From the NCBI GenBank assembly GCA_010356995.1, contig ML996710.1, positions 30,455-94,454 of the forward strand: 64,000 bases of DNA, read 5' to 3'. This document shows, in pieces, positions 43,794 through 52,009 of the stretch; position 1 is the stretch's first letter; every line of letters begins with the position of its first letter. The DNA comes from Trichodelitschia bisporula (taxonomy: Eukaryota; Ascomycota; Dothideomycetes; Phaeotrichales; Phaeotrichaceae). The notes beneath the pieces were generated by a model. That model had not been told where the DNA came from. It ran no database searches and was given only the letters and a program-made list of their open reading frames with translations. Made by a program: the position numbers and the translations under genes.

Positions 43794-44093
43794 TCAGTGA
43801 TCGAGGATGTTGTACACAGCTTGTAAAAGCAGCTGACACTGTTCCGCCGCTATCTTGACCAACATGAGCATCTCGGTGCTTTGCTTTCCTCTCTGGATTG
43901 CTTCCGGTTGGGTGTTCTTGTTCAAATCTTCGTAGAAATCGACGGGGATTGTGCGTAGTTTCTCGTATAGATCGAGGTGCCTTTGTACCAAGAGACTTTC
44001 ATCCAGTTCCTCTCTGGCCTTGATGGACTCGGCCCTGATTTTGCAGATTTCGTCCAGGATATTAGCAAACTGGCTCAGCATTTCTGGTGTCAT
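43794..44093 (-). CDS. Short helical array protein M4 (99 aa)
   Basis: Starts MTPEMLSQFANILDEICKIRAESIKAREELDESL. The core reads LYEKLRTIPVDFYEDLNKNTQPEAIQRGKQSTEMLMLVKIAAEQC, then LLLQAVYNILDH. The DFYEDLNKN...AI(Q/D)RGKQ(S/R)(T/S)EM block is almost the same as in M2 and M3, which fixes it as a paralogue. The ATG at 44091-44093 was chosen because the copies share a start just before this helix. Single-exon, no targeting signal, function unknown. Confidence 0.7.
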   Translation of the reverse strand: MTPEMLSQFANILDEICKIRAESIKAREELDESLLVQRHLDLYEKLRTIPVDFYEDLNKNTQPEAIQRGKQSTEMLMLVKIAAEQCQLLLQAVYNILDH

Positions 44094-44303
44094 GTCGGAG
44101 GAGGGTGCCGAAAGATGACGTACTGTGTAGTGAGGGTGGTTGCGGGCGAAGCTTCTTGACCGAGGAAGGCCCAAGGGGCCGCTCGCTAATGTGGCATCGC
44201 TAATGTCACAGCACAGTCACACCGTTACCGCCATCCGGTCACTCATACATTGATCCTCACATTATTGCTGTCTCCACATGTCTGCCAACTGACACCCACC
44301 GGC

Positions 44304-44705
44304 TTACAGCACCTTTTGAAGCCGCGTCTTTTTATCCTTTTCAACATCCTCCTCTAGCCTAAATATCGCATCCCAAAACGCGCGAGCAGTTCTCGCTCTG
44401 AGTAGATCCGTCGCACAGTCTGTTTCGAGCCCCTTTTTGAGAACGTCGGAGAAGCACACGCTCCGCTCGATTATAGCCTCGAGCAACGTGAGCATCTCGG
44501 ACCTGTGATTTCTTCTATCGATCCCCTCCGATTGGTCGTTCTTTCGAAAGTCTTCGAAGAAATCGGTGAAAATTGTGTGCAGTTCATCGAGCAGTTCTCG
44601 GCCTTTATCCGCGGAGAGTGGTGTCGAGCCGTCATATACCCTTTCATCCCATTCGGTTATGATGGTCCGGGCTTCGAGAAGGACTTCTGTGAGCTGATCG
44701 AACAT
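44304..44705 (-). CDS. Short helical array protein M3 (133 aa)
   Basis: MFDQLTEVLLEARTIITEWDERVYDG, then LLDELHTIFTDFFEDFRKNDQSEGIDRRNHRSEMLTLLEAIIERSVCFSDVLKK and a C-terminal helix TARAFWDAIFRLEEDVEKDKKTRL. It is a full-length member: three to four helices, with the DFFEDFRKN motif at about residues 51-59. It resembles M2 along its whole length (the C-terminal FWDAIFRLEE matches LWDAIQRLDE) and P9 on the other strand (FFNAIEQLAE). Single-exon and cytosolic in appearance. No function can be assigned. Confidence 0.72.
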   Translation of the reverse strand: MFDQLTEVLLEARTIITEWDERVYDGSTPLSADKGRELLDELHTIFTDFFEDFRKNDQSEGIDRRNHRSEMLTLLEAIIERSVCFSDVLKKGLETDCATDLLRARTARAFWDAIFRLEEDVEKDKKTRLQKVL

Positions 44706-45027
44706 TTGCGATGATATGTCGAGAGGAGTGCCGAATGAAGCGTATTGAGGATAGCTGTCGGCGCGACTTCATACGTACTGCGCAAAGGCAGCTTCTTGAT
44801 GCGGGATCGTTCAGTTACGGCACAAGCCCCGCGTTATCATCCCGTGACATCCGGCTAGTGTCGCCGCGAGCGCGGCCGACATCTACCGCACAGAACTGAT
44901 GTGGTTGCGAGTCCGCGATGATACCGAGTTACGTGATGCGAGCCAGCATTGCGGAGATAGATCTGGGAGACTCTTTTCTTCAACAACAATTCAGTCATTC
45001 ATGCCTTTCCCAAAACACTGCTATGTA
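44706..45027. other. Array spacer between M3 and M2
   Basis: 322 bp upstream of M3. Contains a CGTGACATCCGGCTA-type stretch that also occurs upstream of M2 (about 45557-45580) and a related form upstream of M4, so flanks were duplicated along with the genes. Confidence 0.5.
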
Positions 45028-45444
45028 TCACCATATCCCCCAACAGGAACCGGATTCCACTTCCTTTTGAGATCCCCCTTTTCTGTCCTTTGCAACTTCA
45101 TCCAGCCTCTGTATCGCATCCCAAAGTCGGTGGTGAGTCCTCCTTATCATCCCCGAGAACGCACAGTCTACAGTTCCCTCCGGCTCCTTTTTGAGGACTT
45201 CGTTCATGTCCCGGCACCGTGCGACCACAACGTTGATTGACGCAATGATCTCGGACCTCTGCTTTCCCCTGTCAATTGCATCCGGTGGGTTGTCGTTGAA
45301 GTCTTCTAGGAAATCGGTGAGGACTGTCTGTAGTTCATCGACTATTATGTAGATATCGCTCAAAACGAGCTGTATCCGTGCTGCCCTCCATTTAGTCGTG
45401 ATGTAGGTGGCTTCGCGGAGGACGTCGTCAAGCAGGTCGGACAT
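45028..45444 (-). CDS. Short helical array protein M2 (138 aa)
   Basis: MSDLLDDVLREATYITTKWRAARIQLVLSDIYIIVDELQTVLTDFLEDFNDNPPDAIDRGKQRSEIIASINVVVARCRDMNEVLKKEPEG, then HHRLWDAIQRLDEVAKDRKGG. It carries the array motif DFLEDFNDNPP and the RGKQRSE block shared with M4. The ATG at 45442-45444 aligns with the start of M3; the frame is open upstream to 45558 but that part has no match in other copies. Single-exon, with no signal or membrane segment. Function unknown. Confidence 0.72.
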   Translation of the reverse strand: MSDLLDDVLREATYITTKWRAARIQLVLSDIYIIVDELQTVLTDFLEDFNDNPPDAIDRGKQRSEIIASINVVVARCRDMNEVLKKEPEGTVDCAFSGMIRRTHHRLWDAIQRLDEVAKDRKGGSQKEVESGSCWGIW

Positions 45445-45759
45445 TTCTGGCGATTTGTGGAAGGCGATTGCCGAGAGGAAGGGTTTTGAAGATGGCTGTC
45501 GGTGAGGCGGCTTGATATGGCGTCGTTGGGGCACAGCACAGCCTACCGTTATCGTCACCTGACATCCGGCTAACGTCGCTGTAGGCGGTGATGCCGAACA
45601 GTAGAACTAAACAGAGAAGGCAACTATGCTGGTAGGTAGTCCAAGATGGAAAGTCAGTTGCGGCTCATAACCTTATTTTGTTCCATAAAAAACCCATTGC
45701 ATGAAAGACTCATCATCAACCTAATATAGGTTCTTTGCGCCGGACTCCATCACCGGAAG
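45445..45759. other. Array spacer between M2 and M1
   Basis: 315 bp. Includes the CCTGACATCCGGCTAA segment shared with the M3 upstream flank. No separate gene is supported. Confidence 0.5.
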
Positions 45760-46239
45760 CTAATGCCGATCCCGTCTCGAAGACTTTACCGCCCTCTCGC
45801 CTTCCCGTTTGAACTCTGCACGCTTGGTATCGTGTACAGCTATGTAAAACTGGATGAAATACACGGTTTCGGGGCTGCTATACTCTACCCACGCCTTCTT
45901 CTTCTCCTTAACCGGAGCACACTGGGACGCTTTTGCCTTCTTAAGCTCATCCCAGTATAGCTTACCCCAGACTGTTAGTTCCCTAAGGTAACTAGAAAGC
46001 CGTCCCCACGCTGCGCGGTCGTGAGTCAGCTTCGGCGGGTTCTTGCGAAAGTCGTGGTTGAAGTCCGAGACGTTACTTGTTCGTTCACGCAGTAACGCCT
46101 CTTTCCTGCCGTCTACGGCGTCCTCGTCGACGCAGGAGTTGATTTCACTGGAATGGGCTATGTAGTCTTTGATGAACGCGTCGATGCTGTTCATTGTTGC
46201 TTGCACCGATGGGTTGGGCGTGGAGTTGTCGGGTGGCAT
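45760..46239 (-). CDS. Short helical array protein M1 (159 aa)
   Basis: MPPDNSTPNPSVQATMNSIDAFIKDYIAHSSEINSC, then LLRERTSNVSDFNHDFRKNPPKLTHDRAAWGRLSSYLRELTVWGKLYWDEL, and a basic C-terminus (KREGERAVKSSRRDRH). It has the array motif as DFNHDFRKNPP. The start at 46239 gives a Pro/Asn-rich leader; the internal Met16 matches the start of the paralogues better, so the real start may be there (144 aa). It marks the right end of the minus-strand half; the next copy lies on the plus strand after a 683 bp divergent gap. Confidence 0.62.
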   Translation of the reverse strand: MPPDNSTPNPSVQATMNSIDAFIKDYIAHSSEINSCVDEDAVDGRKEALLRERTSNVSDFNHDFRKNPPKLTHDRAAWGRLSSYLRELTVWGKLYWDELKKAKASQCAPVKEKKKAWVEYSSPETVYFIQFYIAVHDTKRAEFKREGERAVKSSRRDRH

Positions 46240-46922
46240 GGTGCCCGCAGGTGGCGCGAGATCGCGGGAAATCGACGATATCGAAGGGAGCTTGCTTTAG
46301 GGTAAGGCTGTCGAGGGCGGGGCTCTGGAAAAGAAGTCAGTCTGGAGATATTGTCGCGCGACAGACTGTCGTCGGAGGTGATGTTGAAGACGAGGTCATC
46401 GCCGCACAGCTCAGAACTCAGCGTGTGCGGCGGGACCCTGGGCAGCCTAGAGAAGTTGTAGCCGTCCTGGCTAGGAGTCTTTGTGGAAGGGTCGGTAGCG
46501 ATATTTTTCAGGTTGGCCTTGCCCAAAAGGCTGCCCGACTCGTGAGGGGTAACAATGACATCAGTTCAATCGTCCGCGTCTCGCGATGCTTGCTGGCATA
46601 GCTACATGCTCCGCCTTCCCCTGCCGATAGGCGCAGAAAAATGCGGTTGAGCATCTGAGGCCCCCGAACTATTCGTGGCCGCCCTTCCCCAAGGCTACAG
46701 TCCGAGTACGGAGTACTGTACCACGCAGCTGAGGCCGGGAGGCAGCCACGAGTGTTTCGGGCCGTCCCTTGACTCGCGGACGGGCTTGATGCCTTGCTTG
46801 CTTTAGTTTCTCATGCTCCGAACCGCGTGCGATTTTTGACCGGCCGGTCCGATCAGTGCCTCCCCTGCTTCTACTGCGTACCACTTCTTCATTTCGCTGC
46901 TTCGTCGCTTCGACCAGCCGCC
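46240..46922. other. Divergent gap at the strand switch of the array
   Basis: 683 bp between M1 (minus) and P1 (plus). It is GC-richer than the array itself and has only short frames. It marks where the orientation of the paralogues inverts, so an inversion breakpoint may lie here. No repeat was recognised across it. Confidence 0.5.
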
Positions 46923-47285
46923 ATGCCATCACCGGAGGCCTTGGAAGCGCCCCAGCTACAGAAAATGAATCTCAAAGACATACACTTTCTGGTACTTGAA
47001 CTGTGCGGAGACGATAGGCAAAATGCTAATACCGCGAAGAGTGAAGTCTTCGGCAATGTCTTAGACTTCTGCGACGGTATACTTGCTGAGGGGGATGCCG
47101 CGGTTACCTATAAAATGCTAAGGGAGTTGGCTTTAGAGTCTTTGGGGGACCTCGCCGGTCTGCGCGAAAACACCGAGCAGATCATCTCGGGAATCACCCG
47201 TTTAAATATAGGCATGGACCTGAAGATATGTATTGCGCGTAACCGGTTCGATGAGTGGATCAACAACAACTTGAGGCCAACTTAG
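46923..47285 (+). CDS. Short helical array protein P1 (120 aa)
   Basis: MPSPEALEAPQLQKMNLKDIHFLVLELCGDDRQNANTAKSEVFGNVLDFCDGILAEGDAAVTYKMLRELALESLGDLAGLRENTEQIISG..., ending KICIARNRFDEWINNNLRPT. It is one of the few undamaged members of the plus-strand half and defines its layout: an LKDIxFxVLxxCGDDRxNANTAK segment, a (D/N)xxDFCDD motif, a Y-K-LRE helix, a REx(I/T)xxIIS helix and a KxCxxR...F-x-(E/D)-W/F-xxNNL end. Single-exon, no targeting signal. The TAG is followed by GAAGCCTACTC, a motif that follows most other copies. Confidence 0.75.
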   Translation: MPSPEALEAPQLQKMNLKDIHFLVLELCGDDRQNANTAKSEVFGNVLDFCDGILAEGDAAVTYKMLRELALESLGDLAGLRENTEQIISGITRLNIGMDLKICIARNRFDEWINNNLRPT

Positions 47286-47517
47286 GAAGCCTACTCAACT
47301 GTTATATCGCATGATCCGTGCTGTGATCTTGCAAGTCCATCTGCGATAACGACTCAAGCAACAGCCAAAGGCTACAGGGAAAACCGTACTACTGGTGATA
47401 CCCCGCTCTCTTTAATCGGCTTCCTAACGCGCCTTTTGAGCAGCTAGCCCGATCTTTGCCTCCGTCTTTGCACAGCCGCTGCATCACTTCGTCACTTCGC
47501 CACTTTTGCCTATCAAG

Positions 47518-47853
47518 ATGCCGTCGTCGGAAGCAAACCAGCAACTCCAGACGCTTTTCAAGGATTTCGAGTTCCTGGTATTGGATGCACGAGAGGACGT
47601 TGCCAACAGCGCTGACATTGTAAAGGATGAACTCTGCATCAACATTTCAGACGCCTTCGACGATGTCAATGTTGAGGGGGTTTCAGCGCTTTTACGAGAT
47701 GTTACTCTTCTCCGCGACGAGATCCAGAAGATCATTTCGTTTGCACGTTTAAAGCATATCAGGGAGACAAAGCTATGTTTTTCGAAGGAGATGATGAGGG
47801 ACATTCATAAAAATGTACTCGAGCTTAATAAGAAGTTATCGACATTAGCATGA
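47518..47853 (+). CDS. Short helical array protein P2 (111 aa)
   Basis: MPSSEANQQLQTLFKDFEFLVLDAREDVANSADIVKDELCINISDAFDDVNVEGVSALLRDVTLLRDEIQKIISFARLKHIRETKLCFSKEMMRDIHKNVLELNKKLSTLA. It is an intact frame with the family layout of P1. The stop is a TGA, and the ancestral TTAGGAAGCCT motif lies about 10 bp beyond it, so the C-terminus is slightly shorter than in other copies. The ATG follows the conserved leader TTTTGCCTATCAAG (CTTCTGCCTATCGAC in others). Function unknown. Confidence 0.72.
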   Translation: MPSSEANQQLQTLFKDFEFLVLDAREDVANSADIVKDELCINISDAFDDVNVEGVSALLRDVTLLRDEIQKIISFARLKHIRETKLCFSKEMMRDIHKNVLELNKKLSTLA

Positions 47854-48074
47854 GGCAGTTTAGGAAGCCTATTCCGTTGTTATGTCGTCGTGATCCTTTG
47901 CCGTGTCCTTCAAGTCCATCTAAAACAGAGGCTCAAGCAACGGCTAAGGGCTACCCGAAAGGCTTGTCAGTGCCCCGCTCATTTTAATGCGGGGCATCTC
48001 GACGCCTTTTGAGCGGCTAGTTCTAACCCAATCTACACCCCGTTTCCACCGCTTCGTCGCTTCTGCCTATCGAC

Positions 48075-48457
48075 ATGCCATCGCATACTTCGGAAACTCT
48101 CCAGCAACTTCAAACACTTCTTAAAGATATCGAGTTTCAGGTACTAGATATGTGCGGAGAAGATAGGGAAAAGCTTACACTGCGAAGGATGAGCTGTTCA
48201 GAAACGCCGTCGATCTCTACGACGACCTTACTGGGGATATGAGGTCGGATGAAGCGCTGATTTATGCGAAGCTTAGAGGGGCAGTTTTGATGCACCTAAG
48301 GGAGAACGTCTGTCAACGGGAGTACATCCAGGAGCTTATTTCGAGCTTTCATAACGCGGACGTCAAGTTATGTTTTTCGCGAGAGGGGATGGTGAGATAT
48401 CATACTGAGATGCTCGAATTCAACGAGTTTATGGAGAACAATCTGGGGCCAACTTAG
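48075..48457 (+). pseudogene. Array copy P3, frameshifted
   Basis: From the ATG at 48075, MPSHTSETLQQLQTLLKDIEFQVLDMCGEDREK is in the family frame. Then one base is missing (GAAAAGCTTAC where P1 keeps an extra base) and the frame runs into a stop at about 48240. The family frame resumes as TAKDELFRNAVDLYDDLTGDMRSDEALIYAKLRGAVLMHLREN... to ...FNEFMENNLGPT and the usual TAG. Only one frameshift separates it from an intact gene, so it is young or the base call should be checked. An internal ATG at 48239 could still express the C-terminal 72 residues. Confidence 0.78.
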
Positions 48458-48656
48458 GAATCCTACTTACTGTTACCACACAATATCGCCATGACCTGGC
48501 CCTGTGGTGCATATGCATCTGAAATAGCCGCTCAAACGACGGCCAAGGGCCACCGGGGAAAGGCTTATTAGAGCAATACCCTGCACCTTTTGATCGACCA
48601 GCCCAGTTCTCGTCTGATCCCCTGTTCCTACGTCCTCATCACTTCTTCCCATCGGC

Positions 48657-49048
48657 TTGCCATCTCCCGGCACCTCGGAAACGCTGCAGCGACTTGAAGC
48701 GATTTTAAAGGACATCGACCTTCAGGTACCAGATTTGGAAGGAGATGACTGAGAAAAGCTAGTACCGCGAAGGAAGAACTGTGCGCCAATATTATAGATT
48801 TCTGCGACGACACAAAGGATTTTAAAAGGGATGAGGCAGCTGCTTATGAGAAGCTACGGGAAGGAATCTTAACGAAGCTAAAAAGCGTCGCCGTCATACG
48901 TGAGGGCATCCAGGAGTTCATCTCGGACGCTCGTTCCGGTGATGCTGGGGACGTGAAGCCATGTGTTTCGCAAGATACAGTGATGGGATTTCACAAAGCT
49001 GTGGTCGAGCTTCAGGAGTTCGTCGATAATGATATGAGGCTAAGTTAG
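48657..49048 (+). pseudogene. Array copy P4, start lost, stop and frameshift
   Basis: The position that is ATG in other copies is TTG (48657-48659) in an otherwise conserved context (CGGCTTGCCATC). The frame reads PSPGTSETLQRLEAILKDIDLQVPDLEGDD, then TGA, then a one-base deletion at the same GAAAAGCTA site as P3. The family frame continues as TAKEELCANIIDFCDDTKDFKRDEAAAYEKLREGILTKLKSVAVIREGIQEFISD to ...FVDNDMRLS and TAG, followed by GAAGCCTACATGCTGTT. Three separate lesions mean it is not functional. Confidence 0.8.
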
Positions 49049-49242
49049 GAAGCCTACATGCTGTTATCATGCAGTATATCGTCATAACATTGCTATGTGG
49101 TGCATATGTATCTGAAATAGCGCCTAAATAATGGCTATTGGCCACCGTGAAAGGCTTATTAATACCCTACGCCGTTTGCTCGACTAGCTCAGCCTTCAAT
49201 ATACATCCCGTTTCCACCTCCTCGTCGCTTCTGCATCTCGAC

Positions 49243-49628
49243 ATGTCATCGACCAGTGTTTCAGAATCGCACCAGCGACTTTAAGCGGTTCTGAAGGACA
49301 TAAAGCTCCAGGTACCAGACATGTGCGGAGACTATAGGGAAAGCGCTAACGCCGCGAAAGGATGAACTATGCGCCAACGCCTTGGAATTTCTTGGACGAC
49401 ATTAAGGGAGATATTAATAGGGATAACGTAGTTGCTTACGAGGGGCATAAGAGAAAAGTTTTAGCGAAGCTAAAAGATTTCGCCCTCATCCGCGAGGCCA
49501 TTTTGGAGATGATCTCGAGTGATGGCGGGGACAGGAAGCTATGCCTTTCGCAGGACGAAGCAATGAAGTTTCACAATCTGGTAGTTGGGCTCAAGGAGTG
49601 GGTCGATAATGAAATGATATCAGCTTAG
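49243..49628 (+). pseudogene. Array copy P5, stop and frameshifts
   Basis: The ATG at 49243 is kept. MSSTSVSESHQRL is followed by TAA where other copies have CAA or GAA, then AVLKDIKLQVPDMCGDYRESANAAK. Small insertions near 49357-49390 shift the frame twice. The rest is open from 49362 (MNYAPTPWNFLDDIKGDINRDNVVAYEGHKRKVLAKLKDF...) to ...LKEWVDNEMISA with TAG and the GAAGCCTACTCGCTGTT motif. The C-terminal two-thirds is well preserved, which suggests recent decay. Confidence 0.8.
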
Positions 49629-49810
49629 GAAGCCTACTCGCTGTTGTCGTTATGATTTTGCCCGGTCGTAGATGTGCATCTGATGAAGCGCTTTCAACGG
49701 CTAAGGGTTACTGGGAAAGGCTTATTAATGCCCTACGGCGCTTAATCGACGAGCTTAGCCTTCCTCTTACACATCCCACTTCCACCTCCTCGTCGCTTCT
49801 GCCTATCGAC

Positions 49811-50218
49811 ATGCCATCGACCGGTACTTTAGAAACGATCCGGCAAATCCAAGCGGCTGTGAAGGACATAGACGTTCAGGTACCAGATACGAGTATATGC
49901 GGAGACGACGGGAAAAAGCTAACACCGAAAAGGATGAACAATGCGCTATTATCTTGGACTTCTTCGACGATACTTTCGGGGATAGCAAGGGGAATGATAC
50001 AGTTACTTATCAGAAACTAAGAGTTTTTTTTTTTTTCAGAGTACCGAAGAGAGGTCGTCGACGTTCGTAATCAGTTCCTGGGTACTATCTCGCTCTACGC
50101 CGATTTGAGGGATCGCGTGTACGAGGACTCGAAGATATGTTTTTCGCAAGGTACAGCGAGGAAATTTCGCAGTTGTGTGAGCATTTTCAGTGCATTCATC
50201 GATATTCTAATAAAATGA
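49811..50218 (+). pseudogene. Array copy P6, frameshifted with T-run
   Basis: ATG at 49811: MPSTGTLETIRQIQAAVKDIDVQVPDTSICGDDGKK. Deletions at the GGGAAAAAGCTAACACCG site shift the frame. The family frame resumes as EKDEQCAIILDFFDDTFGDSKGNDTVTYQKLR, then meets a T12 run (near 50024-50036) before REVVDVRNQFLGTISLYADLRDRVYEDSKICFSQGTARKF and a TGA. The T-run is also a likely sequencing trouble spot, but the earlier shift alone breaks the gene. Confidence 0.75.
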
Positions 50219-50511
50219 GGCTAGCTTGGGAAGCCTAGTCGCTGTCATCGTTATGACTATTGCCCGTCGTGCGTGTGCATCTGATGAAGCGTTTAAGCAA
50301 CGATATGGCTATGGGCTGGGCGAAAAGATTATACGCCCCTCATTAAAATGTTGTAGCCTGGTTTCACTCGGATTTATACTAAAAAAAGCAGAGACTATGT
50401 GGGGCTGCGGCCATCACCTTTAGGCCCCACTTGCTTTAAGGCCGGGTACTCCCGCAACTTTAATCGGTTAGCCCCTCCGTTTCTGCTACTTCCTCACTTC
50501 AGCACATCACG

Positions 50512-50905
50512 ATGGCATCGTCCGATACCTGGGCGGAAACTCAGCAACATGTCCGCACGATACTTGAAGACATAGACCTTTTAGTACTAGACGCGTACTC
50601 AAATGATCGAGAAAACGCTAACACGACGAAGGTAGAACTCCTAAGCAATATGTCAGACTGCTGCGACGATGCTTTGAATGTGGGAGATTTCAACCAGAAG
50701 CATAGGGATGAAGTCGCAGTGGTGTGTACCGGAGATGGAGATGATGCGTCAGAGTATCCGGATGACCGCCTTGGGTATAGTCCGGGAAGGTGCAGGCAAG
50801 GACGAGAAGACGCATGTTTCCAAGTTTTTCGTGAGCGAGATGAAGAAGTTTCACGACAAAGTTTATGAGTTAAACGACAGTATGAGGAATCCGAAACCTT
50901 CTTAG
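50512..50905 (+). pseudogene. Array copy P7, single frameshift
   Basis: MASSDTWAETQQHVRTILEDIDLLVLDAYSNDRENANTTKVELLSNMSDCCDDALNVGDFNQKHRDEV is in frame. About 50715-50730 the reading shifts by one, after which the family C-terminus is read as EMEMMRQSIRMTALGIVREGAGKDEKTHVSKFFVSEMKKFHDKVYELNDSMRNPKPS with the usual TAG GAAGGCC. The first frame on its own gives a 118-residue protein with a foreign C-terminus, so a truncated product is possible. One lesion only, so it is the least damaged of the broken copies together with P3. Confidence 0.75.
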
Positions 50906-51212
50906 GAAGGCCATTTCATGAGGTCTTCTAGAGGAAGGATATTTCGCTGTTGTGACCGCGCACCAGTCGTTCCGCCTAACCTCCCTGTACGAGTACTCCT
51001 ATCGGGGCGTTCCCAGCCTTAGCCTAAGACGTCTTGTATGTCGATCTGAGATGGCGCTTAAGTAACGGCGAAGGGCCGTCTAGAAGGCTTATATCTATGC
51101 TTCGCTCCCTCTAATTAGGTACTCCCGCGACTTCATCGGCCAGCCTAGCCCCAGCCCGCATCTCTAATCACGTCTCCGCCGCCCCGCCGCTTCGCGACTT
51201 CCCCCCAACAAC
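50906..51212. other. Array spacer between P7 and P8
   Basis: 307 bp. The end contains the conserved pre-ATG leader in altered form (CCGCTTCGCGACTTCC). Also repeats the GATCTGAGATGGCGCTTAAG-type segment found upstream of other copies (for example CATCTGAAATAGC near 48510 and 49110). Confidence 0.6.
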
Positions 51213-51695
51213 ACGCCAGAGTCCGTCCTCACGCCCGAAACGCTCCAAAACCTTCAAGCCGCCCTCAAAGACCTCGAAACCCTAGTAAACCCCCCCTTAC
51301 GAGGTATCCAGCGAACGAGGGGCAAACCGCTAACCCCGCAAAAGAACGAACTCTGCGCCAACATCGCCGACTGGTGCGAGGACGTCAAGGGAGCCCCAAA
51401 CATCAATGAGCCCGCACGGGAGAATGTATTAGCGATTCTGAAGGCCGGCGCTACACTGCTTCAGAGTGCTACGGAGAGGACGGCGGAGATAATCCGGGAG
51501 AAGGGTAGCGCGAAGGTGAAGGTTTGTTTCCGGCGAGAGACGTTGGAGGAGTTGGATGCTGCCGTGAGGATGCTTACTGAAGTTACGGAGACGTCGATGA
51601 AACGACGATTTTGGGGAGGAATGTTGAGCTGTTCTGCTTTTAGCATCTGCATGTGCATTGGTCGCTTCATTTATTCGTCATGGTCGCCGTCCTAA
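51213..51695 (+). pseudogene. Array copy P8, start codon lost (ATG to ACG), extended C-terminus
   Basis: The frame is open for 160 codons from ACG at 51213, the position of ATG in the other copies: PESVLTPETLQNLQAALKDLETLVNPPLRGIQR..., KNELCANIADWCEDVKGAPNINEPARENVLAILKAGATLL, KVKVCFRRETLEELDAAVRMLTEV. There are no internal lesions. The C-terminus is about 35 residues longer than its relatives and hydrophobic (MLSCSAFSICMCIGRFIYSSW), perhaps a membrane segment. No alternative ATG lies close upstream in frame; the first internal Met is far downstream. Initiation at ACG is possible in fungi, so it could still be translated; otherwise it is a start-loss pseudogene. Confidence 0.65.
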
Positions 51696-52009
51696 GCATC
51701 TTTACTTTTGCGGCGTCTTGCATCTACCTAATAGCCTTCACGGAGTGGCTGGAGGCTACCAAGCAAATGTGATGACCCAGCCCCCGATAGTCGCTGCCTG
51801 AATCCCCGGCGAAAGCATAGGAAAACCCGACTACGACTTTTGGCCTCGAAGTAATAATTTTTAGGGCTATAAGATGAGGCTCATGAATACCCCGCACGCC
51901 GCGCTCTCTCCAAATACCGCGCACTGCCCCAACTTCTCATCGGCCAGCCTGATACCCACCTGCATCTCCCATGTCGCCCTTCCACCGCCTAGACGTCCCA
52001 CCTGTCGAA
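51696..52009. other. Array spacer between P8 and P9
   Basis: 314 bp. The segment just before P9 keeps the leader pattern (CACCTGCATCTCCCATG... CACCGCC), but the conserved CTTCTGCCTATCGAC is replaced. No gene. Confidence 0.5.

Noticed and set aside
50715-50750. A 32 bp intron explaining the frame change in array copy P7
   Set aside because: GT...AG can be found (GTGTGTACC...CAG), but 32 bp is below the usual minimum for fungal introns and no CTAAC-like branch site is present; a frameshift is simpler.
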